DNA of 64,000 nt from Companilactobacillus futsaii JCM 17355 (GCF_001435505.1 NZ_AZDO01000130.1:1-64000), one strand, 5' to 3'; positions 1 to 7,603 are shown, numbered from the stretch's first letter. Numbers and translations: made by a program. Notes: generated by a model not told the origin, from the sequence alone.

Positions 1-560
1 GCCCAAACTCCGGAAGGCTGTTGTTTACCTGACATTTTTGAGAATTTTTGACGGTGGTCATCAATCATTGAATGTGTCCAAAATACTGTCTTTTCAAATC
101 CATTAAGCAATTTGAAACTACCAACGTATCCAATAGGCTGTTCATCCTTGTCTCTATCTCTAAATGCTGGCGTATAGTTAAGTTCTTCAGTCAATGGATT
201 CCATCCATGAAATTCATCTTTATAGACCGAAATGGCATTTAATCGCTTGTATTGTCCAGAACGTTGAGCCAATTGGATATAACCTTTGTAACCCATTTGA
301 GGTTGAGCTTTACCACTATATGGAACCAAATACATATATCCAAAGTTTTGATTAATCGGTAAATCTAAAGATGCTGCTACTAGTGCCGATGAAATAACAC
401 TTGTTTGATCAACGTTCTTTAAATCTTGGTTACTATTAACAATATTGACGATTGAAGAAATAAATTGTGGTGCTCTTTTTCCTAAGATATCATCAAATTT
501 GCTCTTAATCGTATCTGATCTAACTAATTCCTTAACTGGTATTCTTGCTAAGTCCTTCAT
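1..560 (-). CDS. recT: Phage RecT-family single-strand annealing recombinase (partial)
   Basis: This reading frame starts at an ATG (558-560) preceded by a good GGAGGA site and runs off the left window edge, so only about 186 N-terminal residues are visible. The conserved RecT core can be read: LPINQNFGYMYLVPYSGK, then QMGYKGYIQLAQRSGQYK, then GWNPL, and an FEKTVFWT segment. RecT proteins bind ssDNA and anneal homologous strands during phage recombination, usually with a partner exonuclease, which would lie outside the window. It is the most downstream visible gene of the leftward prophage early operon, and its ribosome site lies in the end of the small gene before it. Confidence 0.9.
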   Translation of the reverse strand, partial: MKDLARIPVKELVRSDTIKSKFDDILGKRAPQFISSIVNIVNSNQDLKNVDQTSVISSALVAASLDLPINQNFGYMYLVPYSGKAQPQMGYKGYIQLAQRSGQYKRLNAISVYKDEFHGWNPLTEELNYTPAFRDRDKDEQPIGYVGSFKLLNGFEKTVFWTHSMIDDHRQKFSKMSGKQQPSGVW

Positions 561-562
561 AA

Positions 563-679
563 TTAAAATTCCTCCGCTCTGTCTGCTTTAATATCGTCTT
601 CCTTGGCTTTCTCTTCGTAATAAGAATCAGCCTTAATAACGCTATCTTCATCAGATAGCCAACTATCAAAATTACCCAT
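563..679 (-). CDS. Small acidic prophage protein (38 aa), unknown function
   Basis: A 38-residue frame begins MGNFDSWLSDED and ends DRAEEF. It has an AGAGG ribosome site at normal spacing and ends 2 bases before the recT start, so the recT ribosome site lies inside its last codons. The protein is very rich in Asp, Glu and Lys and has no recognisable motif. Position and tight coupling to recT suggest a real phage recombination-module gene. The function is unknown. Confidence 0.55.
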   Translation of the reverse strand: MGNFDSWLSDEDSVIKADSYYEEKAKEDDIKADRAEEF

Positions 680-734
680 TTTAAATTCCTCTTAACGTGT
701 TAAAATAAATGTATAAATTATTAGTAATACCTTG

Positions 735-770
735 GACTCTCTATTTAGTGGATAGAGAGTCTTTTTTTTT
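735..770 (+). terminator. Intrinsic terminator on the + strand, overlapping the 3' end of the 84-aa gene
   Basis: GACTCTCTAT (735-744) and ATAGAGAGTC (752-761) form a perfect 10-bp stem with a 7-base loop, followed by nine T on the + strand. Read leftward, the stem has an A-run before it and no U-run after it. It therefore looks like a terminator for rightward (antisense) transcripts, although the surrounding genes are leftward. Confidence 0.6.
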
Positions 771-995
771 GGCTTCAGGTGTTCGTTTGGTATAAGTATC
801 AGTGTTAGTTCTATCTTCTTTACCAAAAATTGAACTACCTAACTCACGCCAAAACTTTTGAATTGCTTTAATCTTCTTGCCTTGTTTGATATCAAAACAA
901 TTGAATAATCCACCTTCGTCTTTAATTACGCCGGCAATGGTATAACCAGCAAGTCCAAATATTCCAAATCCCATAAGTGCATCTGATATAAGCAT
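741..995 (-). CDS. Small prophage protein with an N-terminal membrane segment (84 aa)
   Basis: It starts at 993-995 with a GGAGGAAA ribosome site and directly follows the stop codon of the upstream DUF771-like gene, so the two are translationally coupled. Residues about 5-24 are hydrophobic and Gly-rich (MGFGIFGLAGYTIAGV), consistent with one membrane helix. The rest is basic and hydrophilic. The last codons overlap the + strand terminator at 735-770. I do not recognise a family; small membrane proteins are common in phage early regions. Confidence 0.6.
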   Translation of the reverse strand: MLISDALMGFGIFGLAGYTIAGVIKDEGGLFNCFDIKQGKKIKAIQKFWRELGSSIFGKEDRTNTDTYTKRTPEAKKKDSLSTK

Positions 996-1325
996 TTAAA
1001 TTTCCTCCGATTTTGCAAATTCCTTTTTATGTTCCAATACAAACTTTCTAAATTCGGGTGCTGAAAACTTCCAAGGGCTACCAGAACCAGTAGAATATCT
1101 AACACACCCACCCTTATCCATATCTAGGACGTCACGGTATCTGTCTAGCTTCTTTACTAAAGTTGGGGCTGAACAACCAGCAATTTTACATGCCCAAGGA
1201 AGCAATTCGATACCCTCGTCAGCAGGCTTGCTGATCAAATCCTTCAGTTTATCTTTTCGTACCCAAGCCAGTACGTATCCGTCTTTCTCTGGAATACCAA
1301 ATGGCAAAGTCTCTGGTTCTTGCAT
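996..1325 (-). CDS. DUF771-like prophage protein (109 aa)
   Basis: The C-terminal half (RYRDVLDMDKGGCVRYSTG, then PWKFSAPEFRKFVLEH) resembles DUF771-type proteins of Lactobacillales phages. These are small DNA-binding-like proteins often found just downstream of cro-like genes. A possible winged-helix region precedes it (LLPWACKIAGCSAPTLVKKL, about residues 41-60). The assignment rests on remembered family appearance only. It is part of the leftward early operon, between the larger HTH gene and the 84-residue protein. Its DNA-modifying or regulatory role is not established. Confidence 0.55.
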   Translation of the reverse strand: MQEPETLPFGIPEKDGYVLAWVRKDKLKDLISKPADEGIELLPWACKIAGCSAPTLVKKLDRYRDVLDMDKGGCVRYSTGSGSPWKFSAPEFRKFVLEHKKEFAKSEEI

Positions 1326-1330
1326 TTATT

Positions 1331-1813
1331 TCACCCTCTTTCACCTAATGCAGCTTTTTTAAGTGATATGTGGTACCTATGTGCCAGAGCTTCTGCACCT
1401 GCTCTCATAATTGAACTAGTTCTGAACATTTTGAATATTCCAAATTCGATAATATTTTCATCAGGATTGCTCTTGCTAATTTCTTTAAGAGCATTCTCAA
1501 TTGCTGTATCACTGTTTAAATCTTCAATTTGTGTTCCTACTAATAGTGATGATGTTTCTGAGTTATATTCATTTACGATATTTAACAGAATTGCTGGAAA
1601 ATTAAATAAATAGCAATCAACAGCTAATGAGAATCTAGTATCATCAATTCCATTTGAAAGATTTACTAAATATTCATCTTTAATTGGAGTTCCTTTAAAC
1701 CATTTACCAACAGTTGTTTTTGACGTTCCTGCTATTGCTGCCAAATCAGTATCATTGAAATTTTGACGATCTTGCATATCTAAAACTTCCTTAACAATGT
1801 TTATGTCGCTCAT
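1331..1813 (-). CDS. Prophage helix-turn-helix protein (160 aa)
   Basis: Residues about 20-45 (TDLAAIAGTSKTTVGKWFKG) form a Cro/C1-type helix-turn-helix. The remainder (about 50-160) is a mixed helical region without a motif I recognise. The start ATG has an AGGAGG site that forms exactly the loop of a perfect inverted repeat (1815-1836), which could modulate initiation. An operator-like 15-mer identical in type to those of the cI/cro switch lies upstream at 1879-1893. The gene may act as a second early regulator (CII- or antirepressor-like), but that is inference. Confidence 0.65.
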   Translation of the reverse strand: MSDINIVKEVLDMQDRQNFNDTDLAAIAGTSKTTVGKWFKGTPIKDEYLVNLSNGIDDTRFSLAVDCYLFNFPAILLNIVNEYNSETSSLLVGTQIEDLNSDTAIENALKEISKSNPDENIIEFGIFKMFRTSSIMRAGAEALAHRYHISLKKAALGERG

Positions 1814-1814
1814 C

Positions 1815-1836
1815 AGTTATCACCTCCTTGATAACT
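1815..1836 (-). promoter_or_regulatory. Ribosome-binding site held in the loop of a perfect inverted repeat
   Basis: On the minus strand AGTTATCA and TGATAACT form a perfect 8-bp stem whose 6-base loop is exactly AGGAGG, the ribosome site of the 160-residue HTH gene. A second inverted repeat (TTTACAAA 1841-1848 with TTTGTAAA 1859-1866) lies just upstream in the same leader. Confidence 0.6.
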
Positions 1837-1878
1837 ACGGTTTACAAAACTGACTTCATTTGTAAATCGACTTTTTTG

Positions 1879-1893
1879 TACTCTTAGTGTGTA
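1879..1893. promoter_or_regulatory. Prophage operator-like site O4
   Basis: TACTCTTAGTGTGTA matches the TACTC-N5-GTGTA sites of the cI/cro intergenic region. It lies upstream of the 160-residue HTH gene and downstream of cro, which suggests that the same repressor also controls this internal promoter region. Confidence 0.5.
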
Positions 1894-1921
1894 GAATTTT
1901 TATACCATAGCAATCGAAATA

Positions 1922-2140
1922 TTATTTACTACTCGTTTCGAGTACCTGATGATCAAAAAAAATAGTCCACTTAATATTCAGAATTTCAGCAACTTCTTTT
2001 GCCTTATCAACACTAGGTGTTCGTACTCCTTGTTCCCATGAAGCATATGTTGTTACAGGAACATTAAGAAGTTCTGCAAAATTTGATTGAGTCATATTTT
2101 TTGTTTCTCTTATTTCTTTAAGCCATCTTCTTTGCTTCAT
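1922..2140 (-). CDS. Cro-like repressor, HTH_3 family (72 aa)
   Basis: This is a compact one-domain protein. Residues about 17-45 (MTQSNFAELLNVPVTTYASW) form a classic Cro/C1 helix-turn-helix. It is divergent from the cI-like gene at 2285 and shares the identical recognition segment TTYASWEQG with it, so both probably bind the same operators. A promoter with a 17-bp spacer lies at 2181-2209 with an operator copy filling the spacer. The role would be to switch the phage to lytic gene expression. Ribosome site AAAGGAGA. Confidence 0.8.
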   Translation of the reverse strand: MKQRRWLKEIRETKNMTQSNFAELLNVPVTTYASWEQGVRTPSVDKAKEVAEILNIKWTIFFDHQVLETSSK

Positions 2141-2180
2141 TGTTTCTCCTTTCTTACGCTTATCGCGTTGCTATGGTTAT

Positions 2181-2209
2181 AATATACTACTCATTATGTG
2201 TATTGTAAA
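2181..2209 (-). promoter_or_regulatory. Leftward early promoter (cro promoter)
   Basis: On the minus strand TTTACA (2209-2204), a 17-bp spacer and TATATT (2186-2181) form a good sigma-A promoter. The operator-like site at 2188-2202 occupies the spacer, so a bound repressor would block polymerase. Confidence 0.7.
2188..2202. promoter_or_regulatory. Prophage operator-like site O1
   Basis: TACTCATTATGTGTA, an imperfect palindrome with half-sites TACTC/GTGTA, sits between the -35 and -10 boxes of the cro promoter. Its centre is 30 bp from the centre of the next copy. Confidence 0.6.
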
Positions 2210-2217
2210 TAGTTTTC

Positions 2218-2232
2218 TACTCTTTTTGTGTA
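2218..2232. promoter_or_regulatory. Prophage operator-like site O2
   Basis: TACTCTTTTTGTGTA is exactly 30 bp from O1. It lies near a plausible rightward cI promoter (TTTTCT at 2213 and TAATAT at 2236, 17-bp spacer), so occupancy here could autoregulate the repressor. Confidence 0.6.
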
Positions 2233-2244
2233 TTTTAATATAAA

Positions 2245-2259
2245 TGCACAAATTGTGTA
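2245..2259. promoter_or_regulatory. Prophage operator-like site O3
   Basis: TGCACAAATTGTGTA is the most symmetrical copy (GCACA/TGTGT core). It lies 27 bp from O2 and just upstream of the cI-like gene. The three copies at near-integral helical spacing resemble a three-site phage switch. Confidence 0.55.
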
Positions 2260-2284
2260 GTATATTTTACTCGAGGTGATTCAT

Positions 2285-2680
2285 ATGTTCTCTAACACAC
2301 TTAAAAAATTAAGAAGTAAAACACATAGAACACAAAAAGAAATTGCCAAGGCTCTTGGAGTAGCTCCTACAACATACGCTTCATGGGAACAAGGCAAACG
2401 TGAACCAGATCAGGCTGCTACAATAAGAATTGCCGATTATTTTGATGTCACACTTGATTACCTTTATGGAAGAAACGAAACCCCTTATTGGGCAAAACAA
2501 AAAGACACCATTGATTTAAAATCCTTTTTGGATAAAAACCTTGTAGGTGCCTTCTATGATGGTGATGAACTAACTGATGAACAAAGAGATAAGTTAAAAA
2601 TTGCTTTAACACAGATATTCTGGGATCAGCGCAAGAAAGAAAGAAGCGATACTGATGACATCGACAAGGGAAATAAATAA
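2285..2680 (+). CDS. CI-like prophage repressor, HTH_3 family (131 aa)
   Basis: An N-terminal Cro/C1 HTH (about residues 5-58, with TQKEIAKALGVAPTTYASWE) is followed by a short helical C-terminal part. There is no LexA/CI-type Ser-Lys autocleavage domain. I chose ATG 2285 because GAGGTG lies 6 bases upstream; a GTG at 2276 would add three residues but sits inside that site. The overlapping downstream ImmA-like peptidase suggests induction by proteolysis, as in ICEBs1 ImmR/ImmA. Role: lysogeny maintenance by binding the operators at 1879-2259. Confidence 0.85.
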   Translation: MFSNTLKKLRSKTHRTQKEIAKALGVAPTTYASWEQGKREPDQAATIRIADYFDVTLDYLYGRNETPYWAKQKDTIDLKSFLDKNLVGAFYDGDELTDEQRDKLKIALTQIFWDQRKKERSDTDDIDKGNK

Positions 2681-3053
2681 ATTAGTTTTTGCCATTGGTC
2701 AACGTTATAGTACGTTTGACCCTTTCACATGGGTAGAAAAATTAAATGTTCAAATATATTGGAAAGAGGTTGCTGAAACCTTATATTATGGTGATACACC
2801 AATTATTATGATGTCTAATACAATTAGATACAGCAACCAGAGATACTTTATACTGGCACATGAATTGTGTCACGTGATCGAACAAGATGGATTAACGGCA
2901 TACTACTCTTCTAATATGAGATTTAAGGATAAATCAGAGAATAGTGCCGATGAATTTGCTATGGCTGTGGTTACTAACCTTTATATAGAAGAGAATGGTC
3001 ATTTACCTGATACTTACAAGGATTTAAGATATGATTACGGATTACCATTTTAG
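2655..3053 (+). CDS. ImmA/IrrE-type metallopeptidase (132 aa)
   Basis: HELCH at residues 69-73 is the HExxH zinc motif, and a downstream SADEFA segment supplies the expected third-ligand region of the ImmA/IrrE (DUF955) family. The gene overlaps the repressor end by 26 bases in another frame, so the two are co-translated. In ICEBs1 and related phages ImmA cleaves the HTH repressor to trigger induction. By analogy this protein probably removes the CI-like repressor. A short hairpin terminator follows directly after the stop. Confidence 0.85.
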   Translation: MTSTREINKLVFAIGQRYSTFDPFTWVEKLNVQIYWKEVAETLYYGDTPIIMMSNTIRYSNQRYFILAHELCHVIEQDGLTAYYSSNMRFKDKSENSADEFAMAVVTNLYIEENGHLPDTYKDLRYDYGLPF

Positions 3054-3076
3054 CCGGAAGCGGCTTTTTATTTTTA
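3052..3076 (+). terminator. Terminator after the repressor-peptidase pair
   Basis: AGCCG-GAAG-CGGCT (3052-3065) is a 5-bp GC-rich stem followed by TTTTTATTTTT. It overlaps the last base of the peptidase stop codon and separates the immunity genes from the integrase. Confidence 0.75.
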
Positions 3077-3201
3077 ATATCTAAAGAACATATGTGCCCC
3101 TGAATTTACAGTAATCCCTTAAATGTCAACTTAGAACGCAAAAAAAGCTTAAATATGGCTAAATCATTAAATAAATTTACATAAGAAAGGAAATTGTAAT
3201 T

Positions 3202-4350
3202 ATGGCAACAATTCATAAACGCAATGGAAAATGGGAATATCGAGTTTCCTATAAAGATCCTACTACTGGAAAATATAGAAATAAGACTAAAGGTGGTTTT
3301 ACTCGTAAAACAGAATGTGAAGAAGCGGCAAGAAAAATTGAACTTCAAAAATCAAATCATGCTAACTTAGCAAAACAAGATATGCTCTTCTCTGACTACT
3401 TTAAAGAATGGGTAGAATTATATCGCATTAAAGGCAAATCGCATTCTACGGTTAATAGATACTATTTTGCGATAGATGTAATCAAGAAATACTTTCCAAA
3501 CATGAGACTAGTTGATGTTACTAAAGCGGACTATCAGCATTTTTTAAATGAGTTTGGCAAAACTCGCACAAAAGTAACCGTTAGCAAATACAACAGTTTT
3601 TTTAGATCAATGTGTGAAGATGCAATAGCTGAGCAATTAATCTATACAGACTTCACTAGAAATACAACCATTGTTGCCGGTAAGGAATCAAAAAGTCCTG
3701 ATGAAAAATTTCTTGAACCTGATGATTACATAAAACTGATTGAAGTTGCTAAAATGCATACTTCTATTAATGATATATCATCAGCTGAAGTATATTTAGT
3801 AACACAAACAGGAATGAGATACGAGGAATGTGCGGGGCTTACTTGGAATGATATCAATTTTAATAAAAAAGTAATTCGTGTCAATAAAGCCATCGAAAAT
3901 GATACCCGTAATCAAAAGGCCACTAAAACACCTGCTGGTGTTAGGTATGTTGATGTTAGTAGTGACTGCATTAATGTACTTAAAAAGCTCAAAATTGGTC
4001 AGGAAGAATACTTTAATAGAATTAATTACACTGATCCTTACAATTATGTTTTTAGAAGCAGACGTAAAGAAACACCTACTTCTCAATCAGTCAATCAGCA
4101 ATTAAAGAAATTGCTAAATGAAATCGGTGCAAGCAAAATAATTAATTTCCATGGAATTAGACATACTCACATATCCTATCTACTTGATCAAGGCTTTAAT
4201 CTTAAATATGTATCAAGACGTGTCGGTCATAAAACGACTGCTACTACATTAAAATATTACACTCATATGTTCGATTCAACATCGCTTGAGCAAAGTAGTG
4301 ATCTTAGAAAATTATTTAACGGCATTGAAGAAACTAATGATAATGATTAG
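3202..4350 (+). CDS. int: Prophage tyrosine-recombinase integrase (382 aa)
   Basis: The N-terminus (about 1-50, KRNGKWEYRVSYKDPTTGKY) is an AP2-like arm-binding domain. Residues about 60-155 form a core-binding domain, and residues 170-375 the catalytic domain. Catalytic residues visible are Arg206 (TGMRYEE), His317-Arg320 (HGIRH), His343 (GHKTT) and Tyr353 (KYYTH). The ribosome site is AAAGGA. It catalyses site-specific integration and excision, and lies next to the 3' end of tRNA-Ser, the probable attB. Repeated GCGCAAA motifs directly downstream may be its arm sites. Confidence 0.93.
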   Translation: MATIHKRNGKWEYRVSYKDPTTGKYRNKTKGGFTRKTECEEAARKIELQKSNHANLAKQDMLFSDYFKEWVELYRIKGKSHSTVNRYYFAIDVIKKYFPNMRLVDVTKADYQHFLNEFGKTRTKVTVSKYNSFFRSMCEDAIAEQLIYTDFTRNTTIVAGKESKSPDEKFLEPDDYIKLIEVAKMHTSINDISSAEVYLVTQTGMRYEECAGLTWNDINFNKKVIRVNKAIENDTRNQKATKTPAGVRYVDVSSDCINVLKKLKIGQEEYFNRINYTDPYNYVFRSRRKETPTSQSVNQQLKKLLNEIGASKIINFHGIRHTHISYLLDQGFNLKYVSRRVGHKTTATTLKYYTHMFDSTSLEQSSDLRKLFNGIEETNDND

Positions 4351-4362
4351 TATTAACGCAAT

Positions 4363-4444
4363 ATTTTGCGCAAGGCGTTTTTGCTGATTTTTTCCTGCGC
4401 AAAATGGGACAATGAATCTTCCGCCGCGCAAAATGATGCGCAAA
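4363..4444. repeat. Cluster of GCGCAAA(AT) repeats between int and tRNA-Ser
   Basis: ATTTTGCGCA (4363-4372, inverted), TGCGCAAAAT (4396-4405), CGCGCAAAAT (4425-4434) and TGCGCAAA (4437-4444) are four copies of one 7-9 base motif within 82 bp. Position between the integrase gene and the presumed crossover site fits integrase arm-type binding sites. That function is inferred. Confidence 0.5.
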
Positions 4445-4476
4445 GAAAATTTACATTATCTTTAATTTTCAAGAGA

Positions 4477-4515
4477 ATAAAAAAATAGGAACACCTTTTT
4501 ATCAGCATTCCTATT
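4477..4515 (-). terminator. Terminator downstream of tRNA-Ser
   Basis: AATAGGAA (4484-4491) pairs with TTCCTATT (4508-4515). On the minus strand the stem is followed by a run of T. It would end the tRNA-Ser transcript just inside the prophage, so it may have been brought in or replaced by integration. Confidence 0.55.
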
Positions 4516-4554
4516 AGCAATCTTACGAACTTTTGTTCTCTTTTATTCTAAAAA

Positions 4555-4644
4555 AGGTGAGTACAGGATTTGAACCTGCGCGCCCGCTATAAGACGGGTT
4601 CGTCGGATTTCGAGTCCGATGCATTACCACTCTGCCAACTCACC
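4555..4644 (-). tRNA. tRNA-Ser (anticodon CGA)
   Basis: The acceptor stem GGTGAGT pairs with ACTCACC. The anticodon arm TCGGA-CTCGAAA-TCCGA carries anticodon CGA for UCG codons. A long variable arm (CCCG/CGGG stem) and the T arm with TTCAAAT are typical of class II tRNA-Ser. No CCA is encoded. The base in the discriminator position reads T on the gene strand, whereas G is usual for tRNA-Ser. The integrase gene ends about 200 bp from its 3' end, so this gene is the likely prophage attachment site. Confidence 0.93.
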
Positions 4645-4649
4645 ATAAT

Positions 4650-4666
4650 AAAGGCCTAAGCCTTTT
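4650..4666 (-). terminator. Terminator between apt and tRNA-Ser
   Basis: AAAGGC-CTAA-GCCTTT is a 6-bp stem with a 4-base loop and T-rich flanks on both strands. It directly follows the apt stop codon. The same 12-base core AGGCCTAAGCCT is used again in the hairpin before polC (30771-30782). Confidence 0.6.
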
Positions 4667-4669
4667 ATA

Positions 4670-5188
4670 TTAGTATTGCATAAGAGTATACATATCATAC
4701 CCTTTAATTTTATCACGACCGTGCAAATCAGTTAATTCGATTAAGAAGGCTGTTCCAACAACAATCCCACCTAGTTTTTCAATCAACTTGATCGTAGCGG
4801 CTAAAGTACCACCAGTTGCCATCAAATCATCTACTACTAAGACTTTTTGACCTGGCTTGATAGCATCTTTTTGCATATAAAGTGATGCTTGACCGTACTC
4901 CAAATCATAAGAAACAGAAACTGTTTCTCTAGGTAACTTACCTTTTTTACGAGCAGGAGCAAAACCGATGCCCATCTTGTAAGCTACTGGACAACCCACG
5001 ATAAATCCACGGGCTTCTGGTCCAGCTATCATTTCGGCTCCACGGCTCTTTGCATATTCCACAATCTTATCGGTTGCGGCAGCATATGCCTTGCCATCAG
5101 CCATTAATGGTGAAATATCTCGAAATAGTACACCAGGTTCTGGAAAATCTTGAACATTAGCTACGTATTTCTTAAAATCAATATCCAT
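4670..5188 (-). CDS. apt: Adenine phosphoribosyltransferase
   Basis: A cytoplasmic salvage enzyme converting adenine and PRPP to AMP and pyrophosphate. The PRPP-binding motif [14 protein letters not shown] lies at about residues 116-129, and [14 protein letters not shown] near the N-terminus is typical of Apt. I chose ATG 5188 (172 aa, the usual length), which has a GGGGAA site. A TTG at 5209 would add seven residues and contains that site. It follows recJ after 22 bases, an arrangement common in lactobacilli, and a hairpin terminator ends the transcript. Confidence 0.95.
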   Translation of the reverse strand: MDIDFKKYVANVQDFPEPGVLFRDISPLMADGKAYAAATDKIVEYAKSRGAEMIAGPEARGFIVGCPVAYKMGIGFAPARKKGKLPRETVSVSYDLEYGQASLYMQKDAIKPGQKVLVVDDLMATGGTLAATIKLIEKLGGIVVGTAFLIELTDLHGRDKIKGYDMYTLMQY

Positions 5189-5210
5189 TTTTTTAAATTC
5201 CCCATTCAAT

Positions 5211-7520
5211 CTAACAGTGACAATCGTAATTGCTCATCCACGACAATAAATCATCAAAGCTAGATTCAATTAATATTTTTTCAACGTCATTACGCTGTAA
5301 TCTCTTCAAGTAAGTCGGAGATTCGATTAATTCACGTTGTTGTGAAGCATTTGCTTTTTCAACAAAACCATTTACTATTTTAACAAAATTTAACTCAAAA
5401 AACACTTTTAAATAAAAATCTACGTCATTTTTTTGCATATTCAAGTATTTGGCAACTAAATCCATCCCCTCCATCTTAATATTCTGATGGGAGTAAAGAT
5501 ATTTCAAAAGCGTTTTCATCTTTATCATATCAGGCTTTAAGTATCTACTTGTCAAGTTTGTATGGAAAAACAACGCCGTATGTTGAGTTTGATTGTTTTT
5601 AATAAATTCTTTGAATAAATCTAATTTGTGAGGTCGATCGTAAATCAAAATATTCTTACCGTCACAGTTTTCATTATACATAACTAAATTAGTTTTAACA
5701 TCGAAACGCTTTGCCACCTCTAAATATGCTTCATTGAAAAAGATCACGGCATCAAAATGTTCTAGGATCTTGGTTGATAGACCCTTATTACGATAATCTA
5801 AATAGACATTCTTCAAATCAGCAATTTTTTGTGCTTGTGGTGAAACTTGGAAATCATCGATCATCAATTGCAGATTCTTTTTTCCACGCCATTCATTGAT
5901 GCCAACCTTACCATAAACATCGCATAAATTAGTCGACATGCTAGCAGCTTTAGCAAACATCCCAAAACCGATAGCATTGATTCGATAGTTATTATCTGCA
6001 ATCTCCGTCTTCAAATGACTAGCATCTTTACCGATTGAACGCGACTGAGTCAAAGACACATTGCTCAATTTAATAATTGGCTTAGGATTACCCATTCCAA
6101 ATGGTGCCAATTGTTGAATCTGGTTGATCAGATCCATATTCAAATCCGCAATATTCATTTGCAAATCGTATTTGTTGATTACTGGAGCTTTGGAATCAAA
6201 ACTTTGCTCTGTTGGCTCTTTTTGTAATAGTTTTGTCAATTCATCAAGTTTATCTTCTTCGATTGAAAAGCCACAAGCTTGAGCATGACCACCAAAAGCG
6301 GTAAACAAGTCTCGATGTTTGTCTAAGGCGGTAAATAAATTGAAACCTTCTGGCGAACGACCGGAACCTTTCATCACACCACTATTATTGTCAAATTGAG
6401 TTGCCAAAACGGGTTTGTTCTCTTGATCCATCGTTCTACTAGCAACAATTCCTAGAATTCCTTGATGCCAACCGTTACCCTTTAAAACAATCACACCATT
6501 ATCTTTTTGAGCCTGAATTTGTTCTTGCGCATCTGCAAAGGCACTGGCAACTAAGTCTTGTCTTCTAGAGTTAATATCTTCAGTTTCATCAACGATTTCT
6601 TTAGCAAATGACTCATCACCAGTCGTCAGTAATTCAACCCCAGAAGAAGCATTTTCTAAGCGACCAAGAGCATTGATCCTAGGTGCAATTCGAAAACCGA
6701 TATCTTCTTCAGTCACATTAGATAACCTAACTTTGCATTTTTCTAACAAAGCAGTCATACCAACGTGATTGTTATTTTTCATTTGCTTGAGACCTTCGGT
6801 AACGATGACTCGATTTTCACCCTTTAAAGCCACTGCGTCGGCAACAGTTCCAATAGCAGCCAAATCGATCAACTGCAAGGCTTCATCACCTAACAAAGCA
6901 TCGGCAATCTTAAAAGCTACCCCAGCTCCAGACAAATATGGACAAACGTATTCAGAGCCTGGGATACTAGGATGAACGATGGCATCAGCATCTGGTAGTT
7001 CTTTAGGTAAATCATGATGATCAGTAACGATTACTTTGACTCCACGGTCTTTAAGATATTTGATTTCATCTTTACCACTGACACCATTATCAACGGTAAT
7101 CAACAAATCAATTCCTTTATCAGCTAATTCTTTATATCGTTCTAAATTAGGACCATATCCATCTTTAAAACGATCGGGAACATAAAAAATTGGCTTGTTA
7201 CCTAATTTTTGCAAGGTCAATTTCATAATTGATGTACTAGTAACACCGTCAGCATCATAATCGCCGTAGATGGCGATCTTTTTTTCTGATTCGACAGCTT
7301 CATCAATCAATTCCAAAGCTTTATCCATGTCATGAAGTCCAAAAGGATCTTGTAATTCAGTCACATCACTGTGCAAAAAAGCCTCAATATCACTATCTTC
7401 AACGATATCTCGTTCCAATAATAATTCTGATACTATTGGTGTGACATTTTTGCTTTGTGCAAATTCATTTATCTCTTGTTTTGTGGGATTCTTTCGCTTT
7501 TCCCAATTAATTAATGTCAA
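5211..7520 (-). CDS. recJ: Single-strand-specific exonuclease RecJ
   Basis: A 5'-3' ssDNA exonuclease of DNA repair and recombination. The DHH phosphoesterase motifs are present: DYDADG (about 88-92) and TDHHD (about 166-170). Motif [10 protein letters not shown], a DHHA1 region ([14 protein letters not shown]) and a Firmicutes-type C-terminal extension follow. At 769 residues it has the long Gram-positive form. The start appears to be TTG 7520, five bases after AGGTG, because no in-frame ATG is nearby. It is the first gene of the recJ-apt pair. Confidence 0.93.
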   Translation of the reverse strand: MTLINWEKRKNPTKQEINEFAQSKNVTPIVSELLLERDIVEDSDIEAFLHSDVTELQDPFGLHDMDKALELIDEAVESEKKIAIYGDYDADGVTSTSIMKLTLQKLGNKPIFYVPDRFKDGYGPNLERYKELADKGIDLLITVDNGVSGKDEIKYLKDRGVKVIVTDHHDLPKELPDADAIVHPSIPGSEYVCPYLSGAGVAFKIADALLGDEALQLIDLAAIGTVADAVALKGENRVIVTEGLKQMKNNNHVGMTALLEKCKVRLSNVTEEDIGFRIAPRINALGRLENASSGVELLTTGDESFAKEIVDETEDINSRRQDLVASAFADAQEQIQAQKDNGVIVLKGNGWHQGILGIVASRTMDQENKPVLATQFDNNSGVMKGSGRSPEGFNLFTALDKHRDLFTAFGGHAQACGFSIEEDKLDELTKLLQKEPTEQSFDSKAPVINKYDLQMNIADLNMDLINQIQQLAPFGMGNPKPIIKLSNVSLTQSRSIGKDASHLKTEIADNNYRINAIGFGMFAKAASMSTNLCDVYGKVGINEWRGKKNLQLMIDDFQVSPQAQKIADLKNVYLDYRNKGLSTKILEHFDAVIFFNEAYLEVAKRFDVKTNLVMYNENCDGKNILIYDRPHKLDLFKEFIKNNQTQHTALFFHTNLTSRYLKPDMIKMKTLLKYLYSHQNIKMEGMDLVAKYLNMQKNDVDFYLKVFFELNFVKIVNGFVEKANASQQRELIESPTYLKRLQRNDVEKILIESSFDDLLSWMSNYDCHC

Positions 7521-7570
7521 TCCATCACCTACTCACAATTATTCAATTATAACAATTATCAAACACAAAA

Positions 7571-7603
7571 AAAAAGTCCTGAAACTATTTCCAAAACTTT
7601 TTA
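7571..7603 (-). terminator. Terminator after the sortase gene
   Basis: On the minus strand AAAAGT and ACTTTT enclose an A/T-rich stem with several G-T pairs and an ATAG loop, followed by nine T. It is weak but well placed, 9 bases after the sortase stop. Confidence 0.5.

Noticed and set aside
3106-3348. An 80-codon minus-strand frame over the int start
   Set aside because: It covers the integrase ribosome site and N-terminus on the opposite strand and has Phe/Ser-rich shadow composition.
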